Shown: positions 26,189 to 35,968, counted from the first letter of the stretch. The stretch: DNA of 64,000 nucleotides from Granulosicoccus sp045106855 (GCA_045106855.1 JBGCFI010000045.1:17166-81165); one strand, 5' to 3'. Notes: generated by a model not told the origin, from the sequence alone. Numbers and translations are program-made.

Positions 26189-26214
26189 AAAAAAAAGGGC
26201 ACATCCATGTGCCC
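26189..26214 (-). terminator. Rho-independent terminator of the duplicated-domain lipoprotein gene
   Basis: GGGCACAT-CC-ATGTGCCC (26197-26214) is a perfect 8-bp stem. On the minus strand it is followed by T8, 34 bp past the stop of the lipoprotein gene. Confidence 0.85.
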
Positions 26215-26247
26215 GGACCTGATCTACCTCCTATAGTTTCACAGCGG

Positions 26248-27282
26248 CTAAAGTGTTTCGCGTTGACAGGCCATTCCGGGAATATCACGTCCCAAGTAAT
26301 TGACAGTATCAACCTGGAAATAGTCGCTGCCACTGAATTGCGGCGAACTGAAGACTAACTGGTTACCGTCGGCCAAAGAGACAGTTACACCTTGTGTACC
26401 GATAGCCCAGCTCATCAGGATACCCTCCGAGTAAGTCTGACTAACCAGACCACCTTGACCCGCTGCCATAAAAATCAGGGCCATTTCGGTGCCGTCGTAA
26501 AGCAAACAGGCCCATGCATCGTTGATATCTTCTCCAACTACCATGTTAACTAACGGACTCTGCGAAGCTGGTGTAGTTTGGAATCCATCGGGGGTATCAC
26601 CATTGGCTGGAGGTTCCGGGGTAACACTTATCGGTGTGTCATTCACACCGCTGCTACTACCACCACCACTACTACCATCCAGGTTCGCACGTTCGCAGTC
26701 CAGAGCACCCGAAGACCCGTCTGTTAGCACATAGGTCATCGTTAATGTAGCGGAAGAGGCGCCAATGGCGATATTGTCAAAGCGCGCAAAATACTGTCCG
26801 TTGATCGTTAGCTCTACGTATGGACCACTGCTTGTCCACGTCGTCAAGAACGTGTCACTGCCATCGGAAAGAAGCCCGTTCCCATCTCCAAAAAAGGCCA
26901 TGACCAATACATCGCCCTCTGCGCCGACGCCGATATCGTCACAAACCCAGATCGAGCTTGCAGTCGCCTCAGAGCTTCCATTAACAATACCATTGCTATT
27001 TGGATTCACGGTGACTGGTGTGCTGACCGGAGGTGTCATTGCTGGAACGTTCGGTTGCTGAGTAACTGGTGGTTGTTGTACGGGCGGGTTTGTAACGGGC
27101 GCATCATTGGCAACAACCGGGACATTCGGTGCTACTGGCGTGGACACAGGCTCAAAGGGATTGACCGTTGGCGTTTGTAGCACAGGATCGTTCTGGGTCG
27201 GATTGGAGTTGATGGCGTCATCCTCTGAACATCCCGCAACAAAGAGAGTGGACAAAACGATTAACGATGTGATTTTCTTCAT
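26248..27282 (-). CDS. Lipoprotein with Pro-rich spacer and two similar domains
   Basis: 344 residues. Lipobox FVAGC, then about 80 residues rich in Pro/Val/Thr/Gln (probably an extended spacer). Two domains of about 90 residues follow, both opening with a W-x-C motif (SIWVCDD near 110; DAWACLL near 258) and both closing with a second Cys (LDCER; MACQRE). A Gly/Ser-rich hinge separates them. The two look like diverged copies of one beta-rich, disulfide-bonded unit. No family recognised. Expressed from its own promoter, with a strong terminator after it. Confidence 0.7.
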   Translation of the reverse strand: MKKITSLIVLSTLFVAGCSEDDAINSNPTQNDPVLQTPTVNPFEPVSTPVAPNVPVVANDAPVTNPPVQQPPVTQQPNVPAMTPPVSTPVTVNPNSNGIVNGSSEATASSIWVCDDIGVGAEGDVLVMAFFGDGNGLLSDGSDTFLTTWTSSGPYVELTINGQYFARFDNIAIGASSATLTMTYVLTDGSSGALDCERANLDGSSGGGSSSGVNDTPISVTPEPPANGDTPDGFQTTPASQSPLVNMVVGEDINDAWACLLYDGTEMALIFMAAGQGGLVSQTYSEGILMSWAIGTQGVTVSLADGNQLVFSSPQFSGSDYFQVDTVNYLGRDIPGMACQRETL

Positions 27283-27337
27283 AAGATTATCCTCGGGAAT
27301 TGAGTATGGTGTTCGTGATTTGATCCACCGACATCGG

Positions 27338-28000
27338 CTATGGAAAGTTCTGCCGGAGGCTTACGGTCAGCGTGTCGCCATCATCATCCGGCTCAAATCT
27401 CACACCTACTTGCGTGTTGCTAGCGACGTTAAGACGGGCCTCGATGCCATAACTGATTTCATCCTCACCGTCGTCAGCATCCAGGTCATATTCAATACGG
27501 CCTTCCAGCTCAAGCGACTCGTTTAAATGAAACCTAACGCCGGCAAACACCTCTTTGAGTGTTTCATCAGAGCTCAACTGATCAATCGCGACATTGTTGT
27601 CTGTCTCGGCTTCAATCTCAAGTTGACCTGCCTGTACTCCAACCAAATACTCCGCTTGAGCATTTAACGAGTCGTGATACAAGACAAAGAGTGAAGGACC
27701 CGTGCTGGAGATATCCAGCGATCCCGTTGTGTTAGCGTTAAAATTGGCTCTCGTTGTGGCTTCACCCGTTCCGAAGCTGCCGCCAACAACAAGATTCTCT
27801 GATAGAGAAAAACTGCCTGAGAGTCTGTAACCCTTGAAATCAGTATCCTCAATATTGGGATTGCCGAATTCAATTTCCGATTGTGAATATGATCCCTCGA
27901 GATAGTCGTAACTGAATTGTGCTGCGTGGGATTTAACAGCCAACAGCATCAAGGGCGTGGCTGTCATTGCAATTACCATCAAGCTGACTGGCGTTTTCAT
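27338..28000 (-). CDS. Outer-membrane beta-barrel protein
   Basis: 220 residues, signal peptide ending near SHAAQ. The mature chain starts FSYDYLEGSYSQSEIEF and continues with GYRLSGSFSLSENLVVGGSFG, a strand-turn-strand pattern typical of small Omp beta-barrels (OMP_b-brl). It ends TLTVSLRQNFP: the phenylalanine is penultimate rather than last, slightly unusual. Acidic loops are prominent. Same strand as the following lipoprotein gene, 55 bp apart, so possibly cotranscribed. Confidence 0.75.
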   Translation of the reverse strand: MKTPVSLMVIAMTATPLMLLAVKSHAAQFSYDYLEGSYSQSEIEFGNPNIEDTDFKGYRLSGSFSLSENLVVGGSFGTGEATTRANFNANTTGSLDISSTGPSLFVLYHDSLNAQAEYLVGVQAGQLEIEAETDNNVAIDQLSSDETLKEVFAGVRFHLNESLELEGRIEYDLDADDGEDEISYGIEARLNVASNTQVGVRFEPDDDGDTLTVSLRQNFP

Positions 28001-28386
28001 TGTTGTTCTCCGTTAATTTTTATATAACAGCGTGTACGCCCCATTGAGTGGATCGAAGCTGCTTATCTGGATTAACGAACAGGGATATTTTTTTTAACGC
28101 CTTGAGGGGGATTTTCGATTTCAGTCGTCAAATCGACATCACACACCCGGCTAAGTGCCAATGGGTGTTTGCTCCCGGATTGCCTCGGACCGTCCGCGAA
28201 AGTGCTTAATGATACGTATCCGCAATACAAGGTCCGCCGTAGGTGCGAATAATAGACTGCCATTTTCTCTATAATGTCGCGTATCAAAATTTACGCGGCC
28301 TACCTACCCGTAGGCAGCTTCGATGTCACTCCGGCTGGATACGAACGTAGAATAGCGCCAGCCTGTTAACCCATACCTCGATTATC
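28001..28386. other. 386-bp divergent intergenic region
   Basis: Must hold the promoters of the barrel gene (minus) and dadA (plus). I found no supported gene and no clear palindrome; a 71-codon minus frame here has no ribosome site or protein-like features. Confidence 0.35.
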
Positions 28387-29655
28387 GTGAAATCAATTGC
28401 TGTTGTCGGCGCCGGTATTACCGGTATCACTACCGCCTATGCCCTTTTAAACCGGGGCTACGCAGTTACTGTGTATGACCGTGACCGCTATGCGGCCATG
28501 CAAACGTCTTTCGCCAATGGAGGCCAGCTATCCGCCTCCAATGCGGAAGTCTGGACACAGATGTCCACCGTTCTCAAGGGCCTGAAATGGATGTTCAAAA
28601 AGGATGCCCCTCTGCTGATCAACCCGCGACCCGATTGGCACAAGCTCAGCTGGATGGCAGAGTTTGTTCGTAATATTCCCAAATACGAAGAAAACACCGT
28701 TGAGACAGTGCGCCTGGCTTTGGCCGCGCGGGAACATCTGTTTTCCTGGGCTGAAAAAGAGAACATCGATTTTGATTTGGAAACACGCGGCATCATGCAC
28801 GTGTACACCAACCAGAAGGACTACGATCATGCGACTCGAGTCAACGAGCTACTGACACAAGGTGGCTTGACTAGAGAAGCACTGACGCCCGATCAAATGT
28901 CAGAGATAGAGCCGACTATCAGCGGCAAATTCATTGGTGGATATCTAACGCGCAGTGATTCAACCGGCGACATTCACAAATATACAAGAGGATTGGCCGA
29001 CGCTTGCTCCAGACTGGGAGCGACTTTTGTCTACGATGCTCAGGTGGAGGAACTGGAGCAGGACAGCCACGGCGTGCATGTGCATTTCAGACCCAGTGCG
29101 GGTCGAACCTCTCCTGTCGTCAGAGTAGCCGACGGCCGCGAACTACGTGAACGCTGCACTCACTCAGCGGTTGTTATTTGTGCCGGTACACAAAGCCGAC
29201 ATTTTGCAGAGCAATTGGGGGATCGGGTGAATATCTATCCCGTCAAAGGCTATTCGGTGACAATGCCACTGAAGGATGAGACCAGCCAGGCCATGGCGCC
29301 GTGGGTCAGCCTGTTGGATGATGAGGCCAAGGTGGTGTCCAGTCGGTTAGGCGCGGACCGGCTCCGAATAGCCGGCACAGCAGAATTCAACGGCCACAAC
29401 CTGGACATACGCAGTGATCGTATAGACCCACTAATCGCCTGGTGCCGCACGTACTTCCCTGGCATAGATACTGAACATGTGGTTGCGTGGGCGGGTCTAC
29501 GCCCGATGATGCCCAACATGCTGCCAAGAGTGGGTGCGGGCAAACGCAAAGGTGTTTTTTACAACACCGGTCATGGTCACCTGGGATGGACACTGGCCCC
29601 GATAACAGCAGAAACAGTTGGAAATGCCATCGTCGGCGCCCTCCCTCCAGGCTGA
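28387..29655 (+). CDS. dadA: D-amino acid dehydrogenase (FAD-dependent, DadA-like)
   Basis: 422 residues from a GTG start without a clear ribosome site. The FAD-binding Rossmann motif is at the N-terminus (SIAVVGAGITGITTAYALL). FANGGQLSASNAEVWT is the DadA signature, GYLTRSDSTGDIHKYTRGLA lies mid-chain, and the C-terminal WAGLRPMMPNMLPRVG plus NTGHGHLGWTLAP complete the FAD site. DadA oxidises D-amino acids (classically D-alanine) to 2-oxo acids and passes electrons to the respiratory chain at the inner membrane. No alanine racemase gene is adjacent. Confidence 0.87.
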   Translation: MKSIAVVGAGITGITTAYALLNRGYAVTVYDRDRYAAMQTSFANGGQLSASNAEVWTQMSTVLKGLKWMFKKDAPLLINPRPDWHKLSWMAEFVRNIPKYEENTVETVRLALAAREHLFSWAEKENIDFDLETRGIMHVYTNQKDYDHATRVNELLTQGGLTREALTPDQMSEIEPTISGKFIGGYLTRSDSTGDIHKYTRGLADACSRLGATFVYDAQVEELEQDSHGVHVHFRPSAGRTSPVVRVADGRELRERCTHSAVVICAGTQSRHFAEQLGDRVNIYPVKGYSVTMPLKDETSQAMAPWVSLLDDEAKVVSSRLGADRLRIAGTAEFNGHNLDIRSDRIDPLIAWCRTYFPGIDTEHVVAWAGLRPMMPNMLPRVGAGKRKGVFYNTGHGHLGWTLAPITAETVGNAIVGALPPG

Positions 29656-29937
29656 TAACTGCTAGCCGATTTCAGATGTGATTTTACTGGCAATCAGCCA
29701 ATGATCTGGTACTACCGGACAGTAGACCTTCATAGCTGGACTGACTGCATTTCAATCTCTTTGAATGCAATGGCAAAGCCACTCTAACAAATCACGTGCA
29801 TACGAAGCTATAGATAACAAGCGGCGTCAAGCGCAGTACACAATTACCGAACAACACTACGTTCCTGTACCCCTACAACCGGCGCATTTTTAGTTATTCT
29901 TGAATGATGTCATTCTAAAAAAGGGGTTTACTGCACT

Positions 29938-30786
29938 ATGCACCGTTACCTTGTCTATGATGTGTTCACCGAAACAGCATTTGGCGGAAACCAGCTCGCA
30001 GTTTTCCCGGATGCAAACGATATTCCAGAATATCTGCTCCAGTCCATCGCTACTGAATTTAATTTTTCCGAAGTTACCTTCGTGTATGCACCTGAGAATA
30101 AAAAGAACACGGCTCGTGTTCGGATTTTTACGCCGACCATGGAAATTGACTTTGCGGGACATCCCACTATCGGCACTATCTACGCGCTTGCCGAATCAGG
30201 AATCAGATCACCAATGACGCTGGAGTTGGGCATAGGTCCCGTAGAAGGTGACTTCGGCGAAGCTGGAGCCTCATTCACCACGGTTGCCAAGCTTCAAAAA
30301 ATTTCCGAACCCGATGCGGAACTTGTTGCGGCAGCCCTGGGGCTTTCCGAAGATGCTATTCAGACAACAATCCACAAACCCAGTCAGCTAACCATGGGCC
30401 TGCCATTTGTCATAGCTGAACTGAAAAGCCGGGAAGACCTTGCCGCTTGCAAACCCAACAATGAAAAAATCCGCGAGGGAGCAGAGCGTTATCCAGCCGG
30501 ACTCGATTTTGCGCTATTCGCCTATCATCGCGAGGGCCAACGAATTAGTTCGCGTATGTTTGCACCACTGGATCAAATACCGGAAGATCCGGCCACGGGC
30601 AGTGCTTCTGCAACTCTGGCCTCGTTTCTTACTGAATTAACTGGCGAGCCACAAAATCTGTTTTTCTCGCAGGGAGAAGACATGGGCCGGCTTTCGACTA
30701 TATCTGTTGCTACCACTCTACATCCTGCTTGTGCAACGGTTACGGGCAAATCCGTTCGAGTAATGCAAGGTGAACTGCTGATCTGA
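29938..30786 (+). CDS. PhzF family epimerase/isomerase-like protein
   Basis: 282 residues; AGGGG lies 12 nt before the ATG. The PhzF fold is recognised by VFTETAFGGNQLAVFP, the catalytic Glu in FNFSEVTF, VRIFTPTMEIDFAGHPTIG and EDPATGSASATLASFL. It is a two-domain, diaminopimelate-epimerase-like cytosolic enzyme. Most family members outside phenazine clusters have unknown substrates, and no phenazine genes are nearby. The next gene is convergent, with a strong bidirectional terminator between. Confidence 0.88.
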   Translation: MHRYLVYDVFTETAFGGNQLAVFPDANDIPEYLLQSIATEFNFSEVTFVYAPENKKNTARVRIFTPTMEIDFAGHPTIGTIYALAESGIRSPMTLELGIGPVEGDFGEAGASFTTVAKLQKISEPDAELVAAALGLSEDAIQTTIHKPSQLTMGLPFVIAELKSREDLAACKPNNEKIREGAERYPAGLDFALFAYHREGQRISSRMFAPLDQIPEDPATGSASATLASFLTELTGEPQNLFFSQGEDMGRLSTISVATTLHPACATVTGKSVRVMQGELLI

Positions 30787-30940
30787 AGCATTGGTATCAC
30801 TGACAGTTTCAGGCATAGCCGGCAACACCATATGCTGTGGATTCTACAGATAGACAATTATCAAACAAAGTGTCCAGCACGCGACTGGACAAACCTTATA
30901 CTTTTCTAGAACCAACACTCACCGCACAGGCAAAGCCGAA

Positions 30941-31004
30941 GAAGACCTCACTCTAACGATCAATGTACTATGCGCATTGATGAAAATGTATGAGGTCTTC
31001 TTTT
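30941..31004. terminator. Bidirectional terminator with nested stems
   Basis: Outer arms GAAGACCTCA (30941-30950) and TGAGGTCTTC (30991-31000) and inner arms ATCAATG (30959-30965) and CATTGAT (30975-30981) are all perfect. The outer stem is followed by TTTT. It lies between the convergent PhzF-like gene and the first peptide precursor gene. Confidence 0.7.
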
Positions 31005-31031
31005 ACAAAATCCCAGATTGAGCAAATCAGC

Positions 31032-31280
31032 TCAACCATAAATATTCGGCATTTTGCCATTATAACCCGGGCTGTAAAAATCAGAGAGAGAGGTATGACC
31101 ACCTCGATGCTCACCTTTGGCAATCGCCAGTTGCAGATCCATGTACTCTTCAACACTCAACGTATTTCCATACATGTCCTGCGCTCTTAGTTCTCTGCCT
31201 GGCAACTTGCCTGACCCACCCACACATTGAATCTCTTCGTCTGACAGTGTGGCAAGTTCGTTATTTTTTTGTGCTTTCAT
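31032..31280 (-). CDS. Double-glycine leader peptide precursor A of the radical SAM locus
   Basis: 82 residues, ATG 31280 with GGAG 8 nt upstream. The N-terminus is a double-glycine leader: LATLSDEEIQCVGG (about 9-22), the pattern cleaved by C39 peptidase exporters. The core of about 60 residues begins SGKLPGRELRAQDMYGNTL and ends in a Gly/Tyr-rich tail (DFYSPGYNGKMPNIYG). It has no cysteine in the core, so lanthionine, sactionine or disulfide chemistry is unlikely; Tyr, Phe, Lys, Arg and Asn side chains are the possible radical SAM targets. It lies 217 bp after the C39 exporter gene on the same strand and probably has its own promoter. Confidence 0.75.
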   Translation of the reverse strand: MKAQKNNELATLSDEEIQCVGGSGKLPGRELRAQDMYGNTLSVEEYMDLQLAIAKGEHRGGHTSLSDFYSPGYNGKMPNIYG

Positions 31281-31496
31281 TGTAATACTCCAGTTGTTGG
31301 CAGCAAATAATGCTGCAGAAATGATCCAAAAAATAGATCAGAATTTATAGGCATAAATAAAGTCTGTGGCTTGATTACTCTTAAACGTCTTATTGAATTT
31401 CTTCACAGCGGAAAAGCAATTAACGGCTAGCCGGGAACAAGAGAATTTTTTTACTTTATACCTCAAGGCGGGTAACCCATATTCTTTAAACCACGC

Positions 31497-33650
31497 TCAC
31501 GCACTACATTGAATATCAGCATTAGACACTGCTGACTCAGTGCCGCGAAGGCTGTCGGTTATTTTGTTTACCGACATTTCAATGACTCGATCTGCAGACG
31601 CAATAGTCTCAGGTCGATGGGCGATAATGATACGAGTAACAGGAAGTTTCAAGATGGCCTCACTAACCAGATGTTCACCTGTGACATCCAGATGGCTGGT
31701 TGCTTCGTCCAGAATAAGAATACGAGGCATCTTGTATAAGGCTCTCGCCAGAAGCACACGCTGCTTTTGCCCACCAGACAAAACAGAGCCCATATCACCG
31801 ATCATTGAATGATATTGTAATGGCATGCTGGCTATTTCACGATGAATAGCCGCCATCGTGGCAACCTTCTGCACCAACTGCATATCTGGTTCAGGATCAA
31901 AGAAAGTGATATTGTCGATAATGGATCCGGCAAAAAGTTGATCATCCTGCATAACGGTACCCACTAGTTTTCTATAATCAGTCAGATCTATCCTGTTCAG
32001 TGCTTGCCCTCCAACTGAGACATCACCGTGACTTGGTGGCAACAACCCGAGCAGTATCTTGACCAGTGTTGTCTTGCCACAACCTGATGGTCCTACAATA
32101 GCTACTGACTCACCTGAAGACACATGCATGCTGAAATCATCGATCACTTTTTCTTCATTTTCAGAGTAGCGATAGGAAAGATTTTTTACACGGATATCCA
32201 GTGATGCGTTATCTGTCAAGGGCTCTGCACTGAGGGGTTCTGGTTCAACTTCGCTCAGAGCGATATCCGCTACTCGCTCGGTGTGCAGGCTGAGCATTTT
32301 CAACTCGATACCTTTCTCAATCAAACCCGTGGTGCGTGCAATGAACTGCTGTTTATATGCTAGAAACGCGAATAGCATACCGACCGAAAATCCACCATTT
32401 AAAATCATCGTACCGGCAATCCAGATGACAATAATATTCTCCAGTGAAAATATCAGTCCATTCACACACTGATAAAAAAGACCCAGCCTCTGAACACGTA
32501 TACCCGCATTGAACTGATCAACCATGAGCCCTTCGTATTGGTTGCGGCGTAAGACCTGACGGCCAAATAACTTGATACTCTGAATACCGCGCGCTGTCTC
32601 CAGAAAATGGCTATGACGTTTTGCACCACGCGTAATTTCTTCCTCTTGCGCCTGCCGTAGCGGTCTGTACAAAAGAATTCTGACAAGCGCATAAGTAAGT
32701 GCTGCCAACACCACCACCAGAGAAAGACTACCAGCATAGAACATCATCATGGCAAGTGTGGTTATCACCATGAGCCCATCGATGATGGCGGTAAGAAAAC
32801 TTCCCGTTAGTGTTGACTGAATTGCCCCCATGGAATCGAAACGCGAAATAACATCCCCCAGATGACGACGCTCAAACCAGATCATCGGTAGACGAACAAG
32901 GTGTCGAAACAGATTGCTTAGCAATTGCAGGTTTAATTGATTGCTGATAACCATAATTACCCAGCCTCGCAGCAGCGTGACGCTCACTTGTACAAACCCT
33001 AGCAACAAAAAACCAATTGCCAGCATGGTCAGCAGATCACTGTCGTTGGAGACAATTGCGCTATCTACTACCAGTTGCATAAACAAGGGCGCGGCCAGCG
33101 TGAAAACCTCCAGCGCAAGTGCCAACATGATGATAGTGGCTATGGCTTTCGGTAATCCCTGGATTCTGCCCAGCAAATGCCGCAGGCTTATCTTGCGCCG
33201 CTCCTCTTTCGCAACAAAGTCGGCTTCAGGCAATAGCTCCAGAGCGACGCCTGTATAGTGTTTTGAGGCCTCCTTTAGTGAAATACTTTGCTTGCCTCTT
33301 CCCGGATCATGCAATTCAATAGATTTTGGACCAACACGTGTTAACACGACATAGTGATTAAAATCCCAGTGCAGAATGGCCGGAAGCTGAAGCTTATGCA
33401 GCTCATCCAGTTCAGCCTTCACCGGGCGGGCAGCGAGTTTCAACTGATTGGCAGTCTGCATGAGATCGGCCAGTCGTGCCCCGCGGGCCATTCCCAGATT
33501 CCGCTGATGCAAACTCGCCAGATCTGTCTTGTATCCGTGGTGGCAGGCGACCATCACCAGACAGGCTAGCCCACACTCATTAGATTCGTTTTGTAAAACG
33601 ACCGGGGTTCGGGAGCGCCCTACAAAATCAAGCATATTGACAACCGACAT
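31497..33650 (-). CDS. Peptidase C39-containing ABC exporter (bacteriocin/RiPP processing)
   Basis: 717 residues. An N-terminal C39 peptidase (about 15-140) has the active-site Gln20 and Cys26 in LQNESNECGLACL, His99 in FNHYVVLTRV and Asp115 in HDPGRGK, all intact. Six TM segments follow (about 170-440). The C-terminal ATPase has Walker A GPSGCGKTT, signature LSGGQKQRVLLARALY, Walker B ILILDEATSHLD and IIAHRPETI. Such exporters cut leader peptides after GG and export the core. Start ATG 33650 lies three codons past an AGGAGG inside the end of the adaptor gene (2-3 nt gap), so the two are coupled. Both precursors in this locus carry suitable leaders. Confidence 0.93.
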   Translation of the reverse strand: MSVVNMLDFVGRSRTPVVLQNESNECGLACLVMVACHHGYKTDLASLHQRNLGMARGARLADLMQTANQLKLAARPVKAELDELHKLQLPAILHWDFNHYVVLTRVGPKSIELHDPGRGKQSISLKEASKHYTGVALELLPEADFVAKEERRKISLRHLLGRIQGLPKAIATIIMLALALEVFTLAAPLFMQLVVDSAIVSNDSDLLTMLAIGFLLLGFVQVSVTLLRGWVIMVISNQLNLQLLSNLFRHLVRLPMIWFERRHLGDVISRFDSMGAIQSTLTGSFLTAIIDGLMVITTLAMMMFYAGSLSLVVVLAALTYALVRILLYRPLRQAQEEEITRGAKRHSHFLETARGIQSIKLFGRQVLRRNQYEGLMVDQFNAGIRVQRLGLFYQCVNGLIFSLENIIVIWIAGTMILNGGFSVGMLFAFLAYKQQFIARTTGLIEKGIELKMLSLHTERVADIALSEVEPEPLSAEPLTDNASLDIRVKNLSYRYSENEEKVIDDFSMHVSSGESVAIVGPSGCGKTTLVKILLGLLPPSHGDVSVGGQALNRIDLTDYRKLVGTVMQDDQLFAGSIIDNITFFDPEPDMQLVQKVATMAAIHREIASMPLQYHSMIGDMGSVLSGGQKQRVLLARALYKMPRILILDEATSHLDVTGEHLVSEAILKLPVTRIIIAHRPETIASADRVIEMSVNKITDSLRGTESAVSNADIQCSA

Positions 33651-33653
33651 TGA

Positions 33654-34901
33654 TCAACCCCTCCTGGCCAGACTTAACAGCGGATCAAACATCCATTGAA
33701 GGATTGAACGTCTGTCGAGCAATACATCACCATCGAGTGACATACCCGCTTGCAAGGGAAATTCCTGCTCATAGGCAGTTACCGATTGTTCCTCCAGCGC
33801 CACGGTTACCAGATAGGCGGGAGAGGTTAACGGTGTGGGTAAGTCCACATCACCGGGCAACAACAATGTTCTGGCAATTGAGTCCACCACACCGCGATAG
33901 TGACCAAAACGCTGGTACGGGAAAGCCGCGTAGCGTAAGGCGACATCCTGTCCGGGTGTGATGAAACCAATGGCATGACTGGGTACAAGTAATCGCGCCT
34001 CCATCAAAGCCCCTTGCGGGATGATGCTTAACAAAGGTGCATCCCGTCTTGTCTGCTGCCCGGGTTGAATCAATATAGTCGTAACTATGCCATCGGCGGG
34101 TGCGGCAACTACGATCTCGTTGTTAGTCTGATACTCTGCACGCTGCTGATCCAATTCGATAATACGTCGCTTTAGTGTTTCCTGTTTTGAGCGCGAATCC
34201 AGATCACCCCTTGCTATTTCCGTATCCAGAGCTTGTTGACGCCCAAGCAACGCAATACGGTCTCTTTCCAGTACTTGCAATCGGCCCCGCAATTCCATCA
34301 GATTATCCTGTTGACGGTAAAGCTCGGTGCTTGCAACAAATCCCGATTCTTTGAGCCCCTCAAAGCGATCACTTTCCCGACTCGCATTTCGCATTCTGAG
34401 CTTAAAGGTTTGAATGGCGCTCTCCAGCTGCTTAAGCTCATCAGCGAGACTGGCACTTCGACTCACGATGGCAGCCTTACGCAGAACATCCAGGTTTAGC
34501 TGTGAACTGAGTTCGCTCTCTAGACTCTCTTGTCGCTCTTTCAGATAACGTATGGCTTCCCCATTGGCATCGCGAACCTGCAAACTTCCACGCTCGGTGG
34601 ATATAACGGCCAGAACCTGACCCTTGCGTACCGACATGCCCTCCTCGACTCTTCGCTCAAGTACCGTACCCATCACCTGTGGAAACACCTTGACCAGTCC
34701 TTTGTCCGGTGATAAATATCCTTGTACATTCGCTTTTCTGTTGAATTCCCCGAGACAGAGAAACGCAATCGTACATAGAGAAAAAACAAACGCTATGAGC
34801 GTTAGCACCGTGGCACGTGGTGATGCGGCAATCAGCAATGAACCCTCTAACGGCTGATTTTCCTGCTGCATAGCTTCCTTGCGGAAGAGTGAGGTACGCA
34901 T
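33654..34901 (-). CDS. HlyD/CvaA-type membrane fusion protein for peptide export
   Basis: 415 residues: short cytosolic N-terminus, one TM segment (LIAFVFSLCTIAFLCLG, about 37-53), periplasmic barrel-sandwich (GLVKVFPQVMGTVLERRVEEGMSV), a long coiled-coil hairpin (about 120-260) and a beta-barrel tail. The end, SLDGDVLLDRRSILQWMFDPLLSL, is characteristic of CvaA-like adaptors that work with C39 exporters such as CvaB. Starts 2 nt after the radical SAM stop and ends 3 nt before the exporter start. An outer-membrane TolC partner is expected elsewhere. Confidence 0.9.
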   Translation of the reverse strand: MRTSLFRKEAMQQENQPLEGSLLIAASPRATVLTLIAFVFSLCTIAFLCLGEFNRKANVQGYLSPDKGLVKVFPQVMGTVLERRVEEGMSVRKGQVLAVISTERGSLQVRDANGEAIRYLKERQESLESELSSQLNLDVLRKAAIVSRSASLADELKQLESAIQTFKLRMRNASRESDRFEGLKESGFVASTELYRQQDNLMELRGRLQVLERDRIALLGRQQALDTEIARGDLDSRSKQETLKRRIIELDQQRAEYQTNNEIVVAAPADGIVTTILIQPGQQTRRDAPLLSIIPQGALMEARLLVPSHAIGFITPGQDVALRYAAFPYQRFGHYRGVVDSIARTLLLPGDVDLPTPLTSPAYLVTVALEEQSVTAYEQEFPLQAGMSLDGDVLLDRRSILQWMFDPLLSLARRG

Positions 34902-34903
34902 AA

Positions 34904-35968
34904 TCAGGCCATTCCTACCGAGAAAGACTTCCAGGACCCTTCACGAACCGGAAAATACAACAACTTTGTTCGTCTGGCATGTTTGTCCAGTTTTTCATAC
35001 CAGTTAATAAAACCGCCGTTACCTGTTTTAACCAGAGAGCCATAAAGATCGGAGCTCAAAGTGTGCATCTCAGGTCCTATACGATCCTGCCATCGCGCTA
35101 CCATCTCGCTGATTCGGCACTCTTGCAAATTGCCGAGCGAGAACTCACGGGGAAAACCATACTGCAATGGAACCACCTCGCCATCCGGCTCGATAACCAG
35201 TACGGACAACAGGTCAGACAGTTTGCCTTGCAACGGCTTTTCCTGCTGACCGAGAAAAAATTGATCTGGATTTTGTTTAATGGCAGAAGTGTGGACAAGA
35301 TCCAGTTGAATATTCAGCTTCCCCTTGTGCAGTTTCTTCAGATGCTCAACTACAAGCCAGGCATGCGCGCTCTCCAATGAATCTGGTGATTTTCCGGACA
35401 GCTGTGATGTTGCATTACCTGTTATTTCCAGCGGATGTATCAATAGTCCGGTAGCTCCAGCTTGAAGACAAAAATCGACGACCCAAGGCAATTCATCCAG
35501 GTTGTTCTGAGTCAGTGTGAAAAGAAAACCGAAAGTAATGCCCCGCCTGCGTAGTTCCGACAAGTTTTTTTCCATGACTTCAAACGCACGGGAAGAGTTA
35601 CGCATGCGATTATGAGACTCCGGCTTACCATCGAGCGATACAACCAGCGCATTAATATTGTTCTCAATATCATCAAGCCTTGCGCCCGTTAATAACATCC
35701 CATTACTAACCAGTGTGGTTTTCAATGCAACTTGCCTTGCATGACTCAAAAGCTCAGGCAGAGGATCGTAAACCAGTGGCTCTCCGCCAGAGAAGCTCAC
35801 CCAGTTGTAGCCTTCCGCTGCAATATCATCCAAGGCATCTTCCAGCACGCCCGGCTCAAGTGCTTGCGTTGCCTGAGGCGAGGAAGACGAATAGCAATGC
35901 TTGCAACTCAGGTTGCACTTGCGTGTTGGATGAATCTGTACGATCCGTGTGTTTCCTGTTGGTCCCAT
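34904..35968 (-). CDS. Radical SAM peptide-modifying enzyme with cysteine-poor SPASM-like tail
   Basis: 354 residues from ATG 35968; a strong AGGGGAGG 8 nt upstream decides this over a TTG at 36040 that would overlap the precursor gene. The radical SAM domain (about 10-220) has the cluster motif CNLSCKHC (Cys18, Cys22, Cys25), the GGE motif FSGGEPLVY and SLDGKPESHN. The C-terminal part resembles a SPASM/twitch region (VIEPDGEVVP, FSLGNLQECRISEMV), but the cysteine normally after the Pro is Leu, and only one other Cys remains, so auxiliary iron-sulfur clusters are unlikely. Located between a double-glycine precursor and export genes, it most likely modifies one or both precursors before cleavage. 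Confidence 0.85.
   Translation of the reverse strand: MGPTGNTRIVQIHPTRKCNLSCKHCYSSSSPQATQALEPGVLEDALDDIAAEGYNWVSFSGGEPLVYDPLPELLSHARQVALKTTLVSNGMLLTGARLDDIENNINALVVSLDGKPESHNRMRNSSRAFEVMEKNLSELRRRGITFGFLFTLTQNNLDELPWVVDFCLQAGATGLLIHPLEITGNATSQLSGKSPDSLESAHAWLVVEHLKKLHKGKLNIQLDLVHTSAIKQNPDQFFLGQQEKPLQGKLSDLLSVLVIEPDGEVVPLQYGFPREFSLGNLQECRISEMVARWQDRIGPEMHTLSSDLYGSLVKTGNGGFINWYEKLDKHARRTKLLYFPVREGSWKSFSVGMA

Noticed and set aside
29938..30786. Phenazine biosynthesis cluster
   Set aside because: Only a PhzF-fold protein is present; no other phz genes lie nearby, and the family is broad.
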